Positions 10,976 through 22,396 of a stretch of DNA of 64,000 nucleotides are shown here, piece by piece. Where the stretch lies: NCBI GenBank assembly GCA_025266875.1, contig JALLLT010000015.1, positions 372,001 through 436,000 on the forward strand, written 5' to 3'. The position numbers were made by a program, and so were the translations under genes. Positions within the stretch are counted from its first letter, which is position 1. The number at the start of each line of letters is the position of its first letter. The DNA comes from Fennellomyces sp. T-0311 (lineage: Eukaryota; Mucoromycota; Mucoromycetes; Mucorales; Lichtheimiaceae). The notes beneath the pieces were generated by a model. The model saw only the letters and a program-made list of their open reading frames with translations, had not been told where the DNA came from and did not search any database.

Positions 10976-13900
10976 CTAATAGGAGGGGTGCTGCAGCTCT
11001 CCGTCATCATCTTTGCATGCCATCTTCTTCTTTGCTCTTGAACCGTCATTCCTGTGCATGCGATATCTTGCTTTTCTGGAGAGATACGTCGCCATGAAAT
11101 CGTATATTAGATGGTGCGATATACATAGGATGCAAATATACTCACTTATGATCACCCACGGAGCGTTCGACGTGCAATTCTTGAAGCTCCTCGCCTCCTT
11201 GGGAGCAATGTGGGCTGGGGTGAAACTCGTCAATGAAAATAAGAAGCGCGTGTCTAACTAGCTTTTTCGAAAAGCCCTAAGTGATAGGTGGTAATTAGTC
11301 GAAAGAAGATGTTTTAAAGTAGTGCGTGGTGCAGCTATATATGTTACTCAATGTGGAAGTGGTGCGAATCCACTCATATGCGACAAGACAGCGTCTCCAT
11401 ATGCAACGATTGTCGGGCGATGGTCCCTTTGCCATCCAAACTCCTCTTCAGCAAATCTGCGTGCGCGTTGGCGGTGTCGTCTTCGTTGGCGTTTCGTAGT
11501 GCTGTGAATATACAACAGTTTATCCCTCTATTGAAATAAAGAGTCAATATTGTCAAAGTGAGCGTTGAACAGAACTTACTGGAGTTGTGGGTGGTGTCAT
11601 ACCACATATTTCGTTGATGAGTTGCGTCTGAAACGAGTCCCTTGCAGAGTGCAGTATCTGACGATGCTTCGTATGATGGAAGTGGCTATTAAATTCAAGC
11701 AATCTTTAAGGAAGCATTTTAGTAACTGAAGACACCATACAAATGCACCGTGCTTACGACTCGTGAACTAGACTGGTGGTTACCACGTATGCAGTAAACT
11801 CCAAAAATGATGGAGTGTTTGGAGTGTTTGGTGCAATCATGTCATAGATTACTTGCATATTGGCTTTCTGGAGATTTCGGTTTTCCTTGTCGGTAAACCA
11901 ATTTTGCATCACTTGATGTCTGTCGTGTGATGAGTACATGATCACTTGCTCTCAGTCAATACTCACTGATAATGTCTGGAGGGTACTTCAACAATGGTAT
12001 CTCTTCGGAGCTCAGGATTCATGTTAAATGGCTCTTCGTGTGGACTTGCAGTTATGAATGACCGCTTGCCTGGAAAAATACCCTTAATAACCCGTATATA
12101 TATTGCGCTCGGATCCATACCTGGGTCAATGCCGACAAGTCTTGATTGCTCAAGCCTCTGTGCTATGAGGCCCATTGGCTCTTTTTTCAAGGTATAGAGC
12201 CCGTGTCGCCATCCAGTGAGGTTCAGATTCCGTGGTAACTTTTGTAAATCATTTCATGTTTCCGGGAAACGCTCTGATAACGATATACATTAACAAGATT
12301 ATTTCCGGATCATCGATTTTGGCTTACCCGCGTTTGCACCACCGCGTGGGCGCTCGAAACGGAACCGTATAGATTCGCCATCTGTCTCGATGGATCCAGA
12401 AAAACGTATAGACTGGCCAGGGAGATCTAAGTAAAAGAAGGCTATAAATATTAAATGAAATACTATGCGTACGTTGGCTCCCGTATCGCCACCTTCGTCG
12501 CTGGACATGGTCAATACGATATAATGTCTCCCAAAACGTCTGTTGTAGAAACGGGTTGCGCATAAGAATATCAAAGCGCTGCTGCGATATGAACCGTCCG
12601 TTCTAATAAACTAATGTGTTAGCAGTGGTTTAGATAAATGTAGCATAAAGCCTACTGGCTGAATAAAACCATCCGGCATTTGGTGCACTCCGGGTCTTGC
12701 AAGATGAACAGTTCGTAAGATGCTCCACATACACCGGCCGTCGATGCTATAGATTCCGATCTGGTGTTTACCGAGTGGAAGCAACGAAAATGTTTTTGCG
12801 CAAATACTATGGGCAACATTCAGAAGATATCGATTGAAACGCGCAACGTTTATAATGAACTCGTTCGATATTGTTCGGGAACGTCCTGATGCAATGGCTT
12901 CGAAGTCAACACCGGCCAAGAACTCTTCATAGTGCCCGTGGAGTTCCCTAATCTGATTTTAGCTGATTGTCTTCTAAAAATAATTACCGTGTATCCTTAT
13001 ACTTACATATAGGCGTCCTGCAAATCAACTATATTCGCAAATTCTGCTGGTGGTTGTGCATCATGTCGAAAGAGACTTGTGGAGATCAACGAAGCTACCG
13101 GGAGTATCGACTTTAGCGTACCAGTGAATGGTGTGTAACTGTACATACCTATTTTTCCGCTTGTCAAACCTTGTGCAAGGTTTTCATTGTTGTTCGCTTG
13201 ACGGAGGATATCGGCGTACTTGTTACACACGTTTTTTTAGGTACTTCGGCAAGTTTCGTGTCATGCGCTCCTTGACGTCTACAAAACAAGTTTGTCGATT
13301 AATTGCTTATAGTTTCAAATGACTTGAAAGTGTCACACGTACTTGACATGGCCTGATTTGCAAATCGTACAGACATAATGCCTAGAAGTGATGTGTTCAT
13401 TTCAGGTATCACGTATAAGGCTAATAATTAAGAGTAAGTTTAGCACAAGTCAAACAAAAGAAGTCCCACAAAGCAAGTAATATATACCTTGACGCTGTGG
13501 ACCTCTCCTACAGTTCTGAAACGTAGCAAAAGTATCTCGCAAGTCTTCTACCCAAGGATCATCGGCCTTATTCGCAATATCATGCATTAGCTAATAGCAG
13601 TGGACATGCACCACATGTGCTATTTACCTCGCCTCTTGGAACATCATGAAACAGCATGACTGAAGCAAGTCTATACGCTTTGGCGTATAGTGTTTGGTTT
13701 GTAAAATCTGGTGCCGCTGCGAAGGCCTCCTCATTTTCCAAAAACCTGCGTAAATGCAAGTTTAAAATATTGAATGCATCACGCTTCAACGTTGTGTGGA
13801 TTTTGGCAATTTGCTTCAAAATGTCCTGTTTATTACGGCTGTTTGAGTTCAAGAGCACATGATGTAAAAAGCTTTCGTAAATACACATACTTCTAGATAT

Positions 13901-14022
13901 CCATAATCCTCGTTTAGTGAAGGATGGAGTGCTGCTACTCGACTACATACTCTGTGATGCCTTCCCGGGAAAGCTAAGTCAATAAACGCATCGACGTTTT
14001 CAGCGGGCTCTTGTACGTTCAT
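10976..14022 (-). CDS. Fanzor-type (eukaryotic TnpB-like, OMEGA) RNA-guided nuclease gene, possibly decayed
   Basis: Fanzors are eukaryotic relatives of TnpB that use a guide RNA to cut DNA through a RuvC domain, and they are often carried by transposons. On the minus strand the family blocks occur in order: an N-terminal helical part (from about 14022); TFSLLPLG followed by YSIDG (about 12793-12730), the usual LLP...ID motif; FSGSIETDGESIRFRFERP (about 12400-12340), matching the TDG-x-S block; VGIDPG (about 12136-12120, RuvC-I Asp); VAYGDA (about 11404-11390); LIFIDEFHPSPHC (about 11240-11212, RuvC-II Glu); and a C-terminal HRNDGSRAKKKM (about 11060), a plausible but altered RuvC-III. Many short introns separate them. 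The usual second CxxC partner after DEF is missing, and an in-frame TGA lies before the expected splice near 11350, so activity is doubtful. The true start may lie further upstream (14092-14325). Confidence 0.65.
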
Positions 14023-16862
14023 TTTGGAAAAAGGCTATTAGTGAAATGATGGGAAGAGCTAAGAGAAAAAGAATGAGTTACGTATTTATTTTGTTGACTT
14101 TTGTTTTCGGAATCCAATGGACAGCGATACGTTGTCAGTCGGATCATGCATCACAGCATCAATGTCCTTGAAATACTTTGTTTTTTTCAAAGCTGTCTGA
14201 GATAACAACGCCATACTCTGTTTGTATAGGTGAATACTGACAATGCCTATGACTTTACACTTATCGTACAAATTGTCGTCAATATGATATATGCTTCCGG
14301 TGACCGTTAATTGGAACCCACACGATTACAGGGATGGAGAATTCCCTCGGCTGTCATATACCCGTGCAATAAAAGCAGCTAGACGACATGTACGCAGAGA
14401 ATCAGGCTCGCAAAAAAAATGTGAGCGAAAGAAAAAGAAGAGATACTTTGTATAATCATCATTACAGCAGGTAGTAAAGCTTAATCTTGTTCTAAACTAG
14501 GTCTTTATAAGCGGAAAAGCTTTGGGTATATAAGAGGGATTTTCCTACCTTATTTTACGGTGTCAGCAGTATCTTTTGACAGGAAACAAGCATCAGCGTT
14601 CTACGTATGCGACCCGTTTATCATCGAGAACCTTGATAAAAGAACTCCTAGTGAACCAGTTTGTGTGTATTTCCGAATTATCGAGCAAGATACAACTAAT
14701 TGACTACGTAATGAGTTGTCACCCCTACCTTATCCCATTGAAATCATCATAACAGTTGATACTTCATTAAGGTTGGGACCATCATTATCTTCTACACTAG
14801 TAGTGCATTAGCTATTCTATAGCTACTTCCCTACTCTTCTTCCATGCCGATTATGAAACTATTTAGCGAACGTCAGACAGTCATGCCCATACAGCTATCA
14901 GTACTGCTACGGACACGCAGCTTTTTACTTTTGAATTGTACGATTACACTTATGTAGCAAACAAACAGTTCCCAAAGATATGCAATTGATACGTACAATA
15001 ATATGTTGAAGCAAAATACAAGAATCAAATGAAACATATTATAATACCGAACCAAGTATTCCTAAGATAAATGAAAGTACTACATTACAGTATGTTGTTG
15101 AAATAGGAAATTGTTTGTAATATAAGAGACCTCTGTGAATCAGGGTTCACGACACGAGTTGAAATAAGAGAAATAGAAAGGGTGAGTTGATCAAAAGGAG
15201 ATCTATGCTCCTAGCTTGAGGTTGACAAGGTATGGTTAGATAATTGAGGTCAACTGCTTTACTTCATTCGATACCCTTGTGGTATTTATATGTTTTTGTG
15301 ATAAAGCTTCGGGTAATCTGACTATGGATAAAACTGATTGTGCCAGAAGCACAATATCATAAAATTTTGGAAGTGCAACTCGTAAAAGATCCGAGTGCGG
15401 AAGAAGATAACGCTGGTGCAGATGCACCATATAATAGAATAGACAACAGGTACAGAGGTCATGTATATGCGGAAAAGGGGACATGAACGGTAGTATCAAC
15501 GGAAAAGAGTAGCGGAGAATTTTCCTTACAACGTATTTAAGATACGCGTTCCCAGGCTACGGTGTGTGTCCCTAAGAGGTATTATAGTTATAGGCTACTT
15601 ACTTTAAGTGCTTCTATGTATTATGGACGAACGATATCATGCTTTAGCTAGCTGAATCCTAAAATACATTGAATTGTAGCTTACGTTCCTACATAGATTT
15701 GTTCAGGTATTTGGTACCTACGTATGTATTATGTGCTAGGTAAGTACGATGTACTTTTAAAATGAAAAAAAGCTGTATGTCTGAGGTAATACTCTTCAGT
15801 TATATACGAATATCAGCTCTCTCTCTGTATGCATACGTAAAACCTGAGAAGAAGCACCATCTTGGAGGTAACTTATGCTGTTTAAATGATGTAGTGCCAG
15901 TATCTGTACCTTTTGTGTTATCTGAGGTAGGTTCGGTGCGCAAAAGTAAGCGGTATGTATAAATGTCATGATTATTAACCGGAGACCAGTAGCAAATAGT
16001 TATGATTCGTTTCTTCTTATTTGTGCTTCCCAAATCATAACTATGTACCTTTCAGTGACGGATTAGAATGACTTATACGTAATTGGTTGAATGTAAAGGA
16101 GATAGGTATGAGTGGAAAAATACAAAAAGATATCTTCGAAGGCAACAGCCACATTGCCAATCACTTTACCCTCATACACGCTATTAAAGGGCAACACAAG
16201 GTGCCAGAAAGCGAAACATCCCTGTCTTATTTACAATATTACATGTTGAAACTATAATACAGTATGCACTAGAGAGCCGTGATTAACTTCTAATCTCATT
16301 GGCTAGATGTGAGGAGTTCCCACACTATGGTTACCGAGGCACAGTTGCTTAGCTTTTAATATCATTGGCTGAGTCTCTACCCCAGGAGCTTTAACCCGCC
16401 CTATATTTGGCATGAATTTTTTAGTGCGCCACATCTTCAGATGGCACAGCTTCTACGTACTTCTTTTTCACAGCAACCAAAAATAGTAATGTAGATTTGT
16501 TAGTATGCTGTACAATTCCGATATGTATATATTATGGCTATTCTAATAGAAATGAACATACTCGAGTAAGTAATTAGTATAAAATAAGTAATGTAGGTAT
16601 CAAAAAAGTGCGGGCTGTCTATTGGCTAGCGAACGCACAATGCTTTGCAAGGGATGATGAAATCCAGTTCGCGGTTACCAGCCAATTCCGATTAAGCAGA
16701 AGCCAAAAAAGTAAGTTACCTTGTACATAACGAAGCCAGGGTTTTCTTGTACGCACAGCTGAACACCGTTGGACAATTCTGGCGAAGCCATAAATGAAAC
16801 AAATACCATTTTCCTTTTCTCACATACATATTTTCTTTACTTTTTATCTACGAACAGAAATA
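14023..16862. other. Largely gene-free stretch upstream of Fanzor and of member D
   Basis: The minus strand at 14092-14325 has an open segment (reading TVTGSIYHIDDN onward) that could be an upstream exon of the Fanzor gene. The rest, to 16862, shows only short frames without domain content. A pair of similar segments containing ATTGGCT (about 16290 and 16356) is treated as regulatory. Confidence 0.4.
16298..16686. promoter_or_regulatory. Cluster of CCAAT boxes upstream of member D
   Basis: Four CCAAT pentamers lie within 390 bp: three in reverse orientation (ATTGG at 16298, 16364 and 16621, each followed by CT) and one forward (CCAAT at 16682). The first two sit in a similar context, TAATCTCATTGGCT and TAATATCATTGGCT. 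CCAAT is the binding site of the Hap2/3/5 complex, whose Hap2 subunit is encoded in this window. Binding is inferred only from the motif. Confidence 0.35.
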
Positions 16863-17422
16863 ATGGACACAGGACTAATAGTTTACTTTGTTTTATTCTC
16901 TTTACTTGGAGGGGGTGCTATTGTGTTCTTCTTATTATGTTTAGGACCCAAGTGGCTGCAAAAATTCGTATTTCAAGATATGCGTTACTTTTTTTGTAGA
17001 GATATGCCATCATTTTCTCGTAAGTTTTTGTTTTAATCGACGTATACTATCAGATATGGGCATACTTACCATTACGTATCAAAGTAAAACTGTGGCGCCT
17101 ATCCAGAATCCCGGGATGCCTATACTTTTTAACACCTACGGAATATCGAGCCGATGCCGAAAAGAAATCCTACGATGACTATCGTAATGGACCGAGATAT
17201 ATGTGCTTTTGCGATCGATCTGTCTGCTTATATCAGTTCTGGCATTTAAAAAACCGTATATTCAACAAGTTGCGTAATCTTATTTGCGGCATAGGATCTT
17301 CACCAAATCTACCAGCAGATAGCGTACTTCCGATATCGCAGTGTTCTACTTTACAAAAGTCATTGCCATTACCGTCCTCCTCTGCAGCACCAGTTACTAT
17401 ATCTGGTGCTGTGACTATGTAA
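16863..17422 (+). CDS. Small membrane protein family, member D
   Basis: Function unknown. Exons 16863-17019 and 17085-17422 (65-bp intron, phase 1) give 164 residues. MDTGLIVYFVLFSLL opens one transmembrane helix (about residues 4-27, rich in Leu, Phe and Gly). The first exon is longer than in the other members and adds an aromatic segment (DMRYFFCRDMPSF). The core has IPGCLYFLTPTEYRAD, then RYMCFCDRSVCLYQFWHLK and a basic patch. The Ser/Pro-rich tail ends at TAA 17420. The acceptor at 17083-17084 was chosen because it restores the frame and the family alignment; the nearer AG would leave a 34-bp intron and shift the frame. It stands about 9 kb from its relatives, with the mobile elements in between. 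Confidence 0.72.
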
Positions 17423-19189
17423 TGTAACTCTGACAACTCTTTTTCGGTTTTACATGAAGGAAGTAATAAAAGCAATCAGCGATAACAATATTGAAGCTTC
17501 CTTGACTTCGGATTCGCTTAGACCAGATGCTTTGATATTACTTTTACGCATACTGTGTTTCCGGTTACGAAAGTCACTGGCACTTTGTATTCCGCTATAC
17601 ATTTATCAGCGCAATCTTATAAGTAAATACTGGTTGCGTTGCTCAATACGCAGGCCCATTATTGCTAGGTGATAGCTAATGTATAAAGATTATTGCGCGT
17701 ATTATTACTAGTACTGAAGGGTAAGATGCAGTGTTCCAGTACTGCATGAGGTGTATATCCATTGTATATTATACATGGTAAATTGCTTCAAGTAAAGGCT
17801 TATTGTATGTTATGCATGTGAGTCTGTAGCTGTACGCATTATCTGATAAAATCGGAAAAGGTACCAGTGGGTTATCAATTACAAAAAGCGTGACTCATCA
17901 TCATTCCTTGCTCCTATAATATTCAAAGTAAAGTACAGTGACACACAGTGATATTGAAAAGATGACCGGCCTATGCTCTTTTGAATGTTTTTTAACTTAT
18001 AAAAAGAAGCTTTGAAGGAAAAAAAGCGTGGTTATGTCAAAATGGTTGACCATATGCTACCATGATTTTTGAATCCTGGAATAAAGTGCCTCTCGTATGA
18101 CGCTAGTTTCAGCTGCATAGCAAAGGGTTCTAGATAATTCCTCTAATAGATGGTTAATGCTTAACAACCTAACAAGTCTTTGGGAAATGTCATCCTATCC
18201 TTAACCAGCAACTTGCTTGCTTCCCATCTTGATTTGAAAAAGTGCATGGTGTCGGAGATGATTGTATACACTTTTTTTTCTGTCTTTTCACGGCTTCGGC
18301 TGCTTACTCCGATGCGCGTCGATCCCCACGTTAGTTTTGCCATCTTTGACAGACGCATGTATCGTTTGTGGCTCACCCCCATTCGCGTGCAGCACATTGC
18401 TACACAAGACGAGAGGAACCGACAAGGTCTCATTTGCTACACAAACAATAAGATGCCTCTCTCCCCCCAAACACAAAACAACGCCGTTTTGAAATTCATA
18501 AAGAAGAAAAAGCCTGAAAAATCTCACACAGCAGTTAGCCTTAATAGACTCTGTTGGAACACTACTGTATCCCTACAAAGTAAAAGTGACCAAGAGCAAC
18601 AATGAAGTTGTGCAAAGTGATCGATCGGTCCTATGACATGTCTGTATTAAATGCACCTTTCGCGTCGTGTTGATTAGAACGCCCAAAACAACACCGGAGC
18701 AAATTATGCTTGCCGATATGCCCCATGTGCCATACCAAGAACAGATTAGTGCCAAGCAAAGGCAGAAGCACTTGGTACATGTAAACAAACGCCAAAGCTG
18801 CAACCACTAAAAATAGAGGTCTTCTTTGCACATGTATCTAGGTTCGTGGGGAGCAGAGTAACGATATTAAGCAGCGGTGGGACTCCTATATGTCAGAAGA
18901 AGCGGAAGGGCAGTAAGGGGTCCATGGAGAGATCGCTATAGTGAATAGTAACACGGAGATTTACAGTTGCGCTTTTCTTTTTTCCTTGTTTGGTCTCGTT
19001 TGAAAAGAGCCGATACAGAACAGTTTATAAAATATTTACGCCGCGCGTTATCTTTTTCCGACTCATTGTGGAGCACAAAGATCTGCACGCAGCGTACGTC
19101 AAAAATCAAGGTTGACAGCTCCTTTAGGTAATAGCGTTAAGGGTTACAGAAGGGGTGGGTGGGGGTAATCACCGTTCGTTGTTTAGAAG
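17423..19189. other. Intergenic; unclear open frames on both strands
   Basis: Overlapping open stretches on both strands at 18160-18605 lack recognisable domains, and neither strand is favoured. A hydrophobic minus-strand peptide at 18631-18831 has a signal-like start but no further support. No RNA gene was recognised. Confidence 0.35.
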
Positions 19190-19524
19190 ATGCGCAACGG
19201 CGATGACACCAAAAAGATATCCATGGCCAGCGGCACAGAGTCTGTGATATGGCATATGATGAACGACATGCATCGAGCGATGGCAACAGAGGCAAAAGAT
19301 GGTAGAGTAAATATTGTAGATCCGTGGTGTTGCATGCACACTCTAAAATCTAGAAAAACAATGCAGTAGAAGATGTAGAGTCTCTCAGGGATGTCGACCG
19401 TGAACAGCTACGGAAACGAAAGACTGTGGAGTGTCGCATCCGCATTGCGGTTGGGATTGCATTGATACTCCTTGTGCTATTTGGTATGCAGCATGGTACA
19501 ATCACAATGTGTAATAACGTGTAG
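19190..19524 (+). CDS. Small tail-anchored membrane protein
   Basis: Two exons, 19190-19301 and 19367-19524 (65-bp intron, phase 1), give an intact frame of 89 residues. The first two thirds are polar with several Met and Asp/Glu residues. A basic stretch (LRKRKTVECRIR) is followed by one hydrophobic segment near the C-terminus (IAVGIALILLVLFGM) and about 13 further residues. This is the layout of a tail-anchored or single-pass protein of the ER or another organelle membrane; SNARE-like or Sec61-beta-like size is noted, but no family motif was found. The donor GGTAGAG and acceptor ATGCAG are standard. An unspliced reading would stop early. Confidence 0.5.
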
Positions 19525-19821
19525 CAACCCCCCTAGTGACAATCTTCGTGAGCGAAATGAAGAAGCGGCATCCCTAGTTTCCGGACGACAGAACCAAAAA
19601 AGAAATACATGCGTCCAAACCCCCTCGAATGTCGACCATGATAGTTGTTTGATCCCTGCATCCTCCCCAAATTGTATTTATGTACCTTTCATATGTTCTT
19701 TATTTGCATGCGGTGAAAATGAGCTATCTATCTACATACATGCTTGCAAGAGTTTTAGGGAAAGAAGCAAAATAATATGGAACAGGAAGATATATGCCAC
19801 GTGCGTTGTACAAGCTTCAAG

Positions 19822-21584
19822 TCACCTCCGCTGGAGCGTCGCCCGCCGCGTTACTGTCGATTGTTGCCTCTGCTGCTGCTGCTGGGAGGCTGTACGGGGA
19901 ACTGCAGTAGGGCGTCTGGAGGAATCCATGCGGCTGGCAGCTCTTGGCTGGGGAGTGGGTGTTGCTTGAGATGAAGGGCGGGTGGATGGAACGATGGTGC
20001 GGCGAGAGGTGGTTGTGGTCGTTGGTCTACGGACAGATGCAGAAGATGCTTTTGTTGTTGATGAAGATGCAGTGGATGATGAAGAGGTGGATGATGCCTT
20101 GGCTGTCGAAGCGGCCGCGGGTGTCTTTGAGCGCATAGATGGTGGTTGTTGATGTTGCTGTCGTCTGATGAGTGCGATTTCTTGCTGGGTCTCATCCAGC
20201 TTGCGGCGCATCGTCTTTTTCGCGTCTGCATCTTCCTTCGCTTGCCGTTGCTGCGCCTGCTGCATGTCCTGCACTTGAACCAGCACTTGGGACATGGAGC
20301 GCTCGAGATCGTTCCGAGCCTTGGCCTCCTTCTTCAGCTTGGACTCGACCTGAGCCATCTTGTGCTCATAAGACTCGCGCATCGCAATCTCTTCATCAAT
20401 CCGATCTGATAGCATCTTTTGCTGCTGATCAATCAAGATTGTCATGTCTTCCATTGCCTTTTCAAAGGCCATGCGCATGGCCTGCTCCTCTCGGATACGT
20501 TGCTCCAAGGCTTCCATGCGCCTGTTCATGCGTGCCATTTGACGGCCATGCATCGAGCTGCAGATACGTGCAAGGTCTACCACTACCCGTTGCGCCGGTT
20601 TGAGTGCAGTATTTTGCTTTTTCCGTGATCGATAGCCACGCCAAGCTGCCTGTATGCGCGTTGCCGCGGCGTTCCGGAGTATATCCCGATCAAGCATGTG
20701 CTCCTGCTCCTCGTCTGAAAGGGGAAGAAAGACGGAAACAGACTCAATCGGTGGCTCGTCGTCGTAATCTTCTTCGTAGCCTTCGTCGCTGATGTGGTAA
20801 CTGCTGGTGCTGCTGCAGCAATGTCGGGTGTCAAGTGGCTTTTTCATTTTATGTTTGGTGTTGAGTTTGATTAGCACAATCTTGGAATCGCATTGAATGT
20901 CGCTGTCGTTGTCGCTCATGTCGTCCATTATAGGCTCAGCTTCATTACGGAATACTGGCAGGTCAAGTTCGTCTTCAGAATCAAGCCGTGACAGAATTTG
21001 GCGTCGTATACCATGACAGGGTGAAACTAAAACAATAAACAATAAGGGACGGGGAAAATAAGGAGGATGCGAACCACGTTACCTCTTCTGCCGCTTTGCG
21101 TAACCCGATTTTTGGGGAATCCAAGATCTTCAAGGTGGTTGCATGATGGTTGCTGCTTTAAGAACGATGACGGGCCAACCGGGTCGGTAGGATGATGAGG
21201 GATCTGGGTGACCGTGGCGGTGGAGTCACACGATAATTCGCGGGCCCTTCGTCGTCGAGGAGAACAGCTGGCTCGTGCAGGAAGCTGAAGGGGTGATAAT
21301 CGACTATCATCGACGAGCAGCATCTGATGATCGTCGTCGTCCGAGACATCGTCGTCCGCGTCGGAGGCTGATGATGCAGTGCGGCGGAAGTGTTGGCAAT
21401 AGTCGGATTCGGATGTCGAGAACGAGGATTCGTCGAAAAATGAGTCGATGTCGTCGTCGTCGAGGTACGACAGCTCTCGCAGGCGAGCGCGTGGAGGAAA
21501 TTCGTAATTTTTCTGTTCGGGGTCGAGATTCTGCTTTACCACGACCGGTTCATCGTCGTCACTGCTGTAATGCTGCGACTGCAT
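19822..21584 (-). CDS. IQ-motif coiled-coil protein
   Basis: Exons 21584-21083 and 21026-19822 (57-bp intron) form an exact frame of 568 residues. The N-terminal third is acidic and Ser-rich with runs of Asp (SYLDDDDIDSFFDE, DADDDVSDDDD), likely disordered. Near residue 300 is a classic IQ motif, ATRIQAAWRGYRSRKK, a calmodulin or myosin-light-chain binding helix. A heptad-rich coiled coil of about 150 residues follows (from MNRRMEALEQRIREE to about RRKLDETQQEIALIRRQ). The C-terminal 110 residues are Ser/Thr/Arg low complexity, ending in Gln- and Arg-rich sequence. It is probably a cytoskeletal or scaffold protein regulated by calmodulin; the actual role is unknown. The start at 21584 is the first ATG and no upstream exon was evident. 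Confidence 0.7.
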
Positions 21585-22396
21585 GTGGGTGGTAAACAGA
21601 AGCAGAGAAAAAGAGAGATGTAAGAGTGAAAGAGAGATGCAGGTGTCAAACGACCGCGATCAATTGCAAGTTAGCCCGCGATTTTTGGAACATGCATAAG
21701 ATGTGTCAATATATATAAAGAGGAAAAAGATGATGAACAAAGGGTACATAGATCAGTACATAGTGCTTCAGCTAATTTCTTTGCCCCGCCTGAGTTTTTT
21801 GTGCTACACTTCGCTCGATGGAGAGGACCCCGCCGCACCCCCCTCCCCCCTCCTCTCCCCCCCAAAGCGCCTGTTTACCTCATAAGTATCCATCATCAGC
21901 TTGTCATCTGCGGTCGCCAGCGACGAAGAATGGCAGAGCATGATGGGTTCTGCATTAAAACGGCTGTAGTCGTTTGCCATCATTTTTTGTACTTTTTAAT
22001 TTTTCGCAAGGGGGGAATAAAGAATGCTGCCGCGCCGTCAATTGGAGAAACGGGTGTCGATGGTATTAAGTGCGTGGGGTGATGCTCGGGCCTGGGTGGA
22101 GGACGAGGCGTGTGGCAAGCAAGTACGATTAGTAAAGAAGTAGGAAAAGAAAGAAACGAATGGACGGGGAACGGGACCGAAGAATGGAAAGAAGAGTTGA
22201 GGGGAGAAAAAAATTCTGCGTCAGCTATGTCGACCTTATATATGGTGCTTGCTGTCAATCAAACACTATACACACCACACACAAAGAACGTGTTATGCTA
22301 CTGTGGAAAGGAGTACCGGCAAAATCAGAAAAAGACCGAGAACCTGTAATGATGATACTTTCATTTTATATATAGAAATAAAGGTCATTAATCTGG
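21585..22396. other. Intergenic between two minus-strand genes
   Basis: Holds the presumed promoter of the IQ protein. There is a C-rich run (about 21835-21865) and purine-rich stretches, but no gene. Confidence 0.4.

Noticed and set aside
18160..18605. Overlapping open frames on both strands, one 141 codons long
   Set aside because: No domain, no splice support and equal openness on the opposite strand; likely chance.
22110..22349. Plus-strand frame of 79 codons
   Set aside because: Low-complexity Glu/Lys/Arg composition from a purine-rich stretch; no support as a gene.
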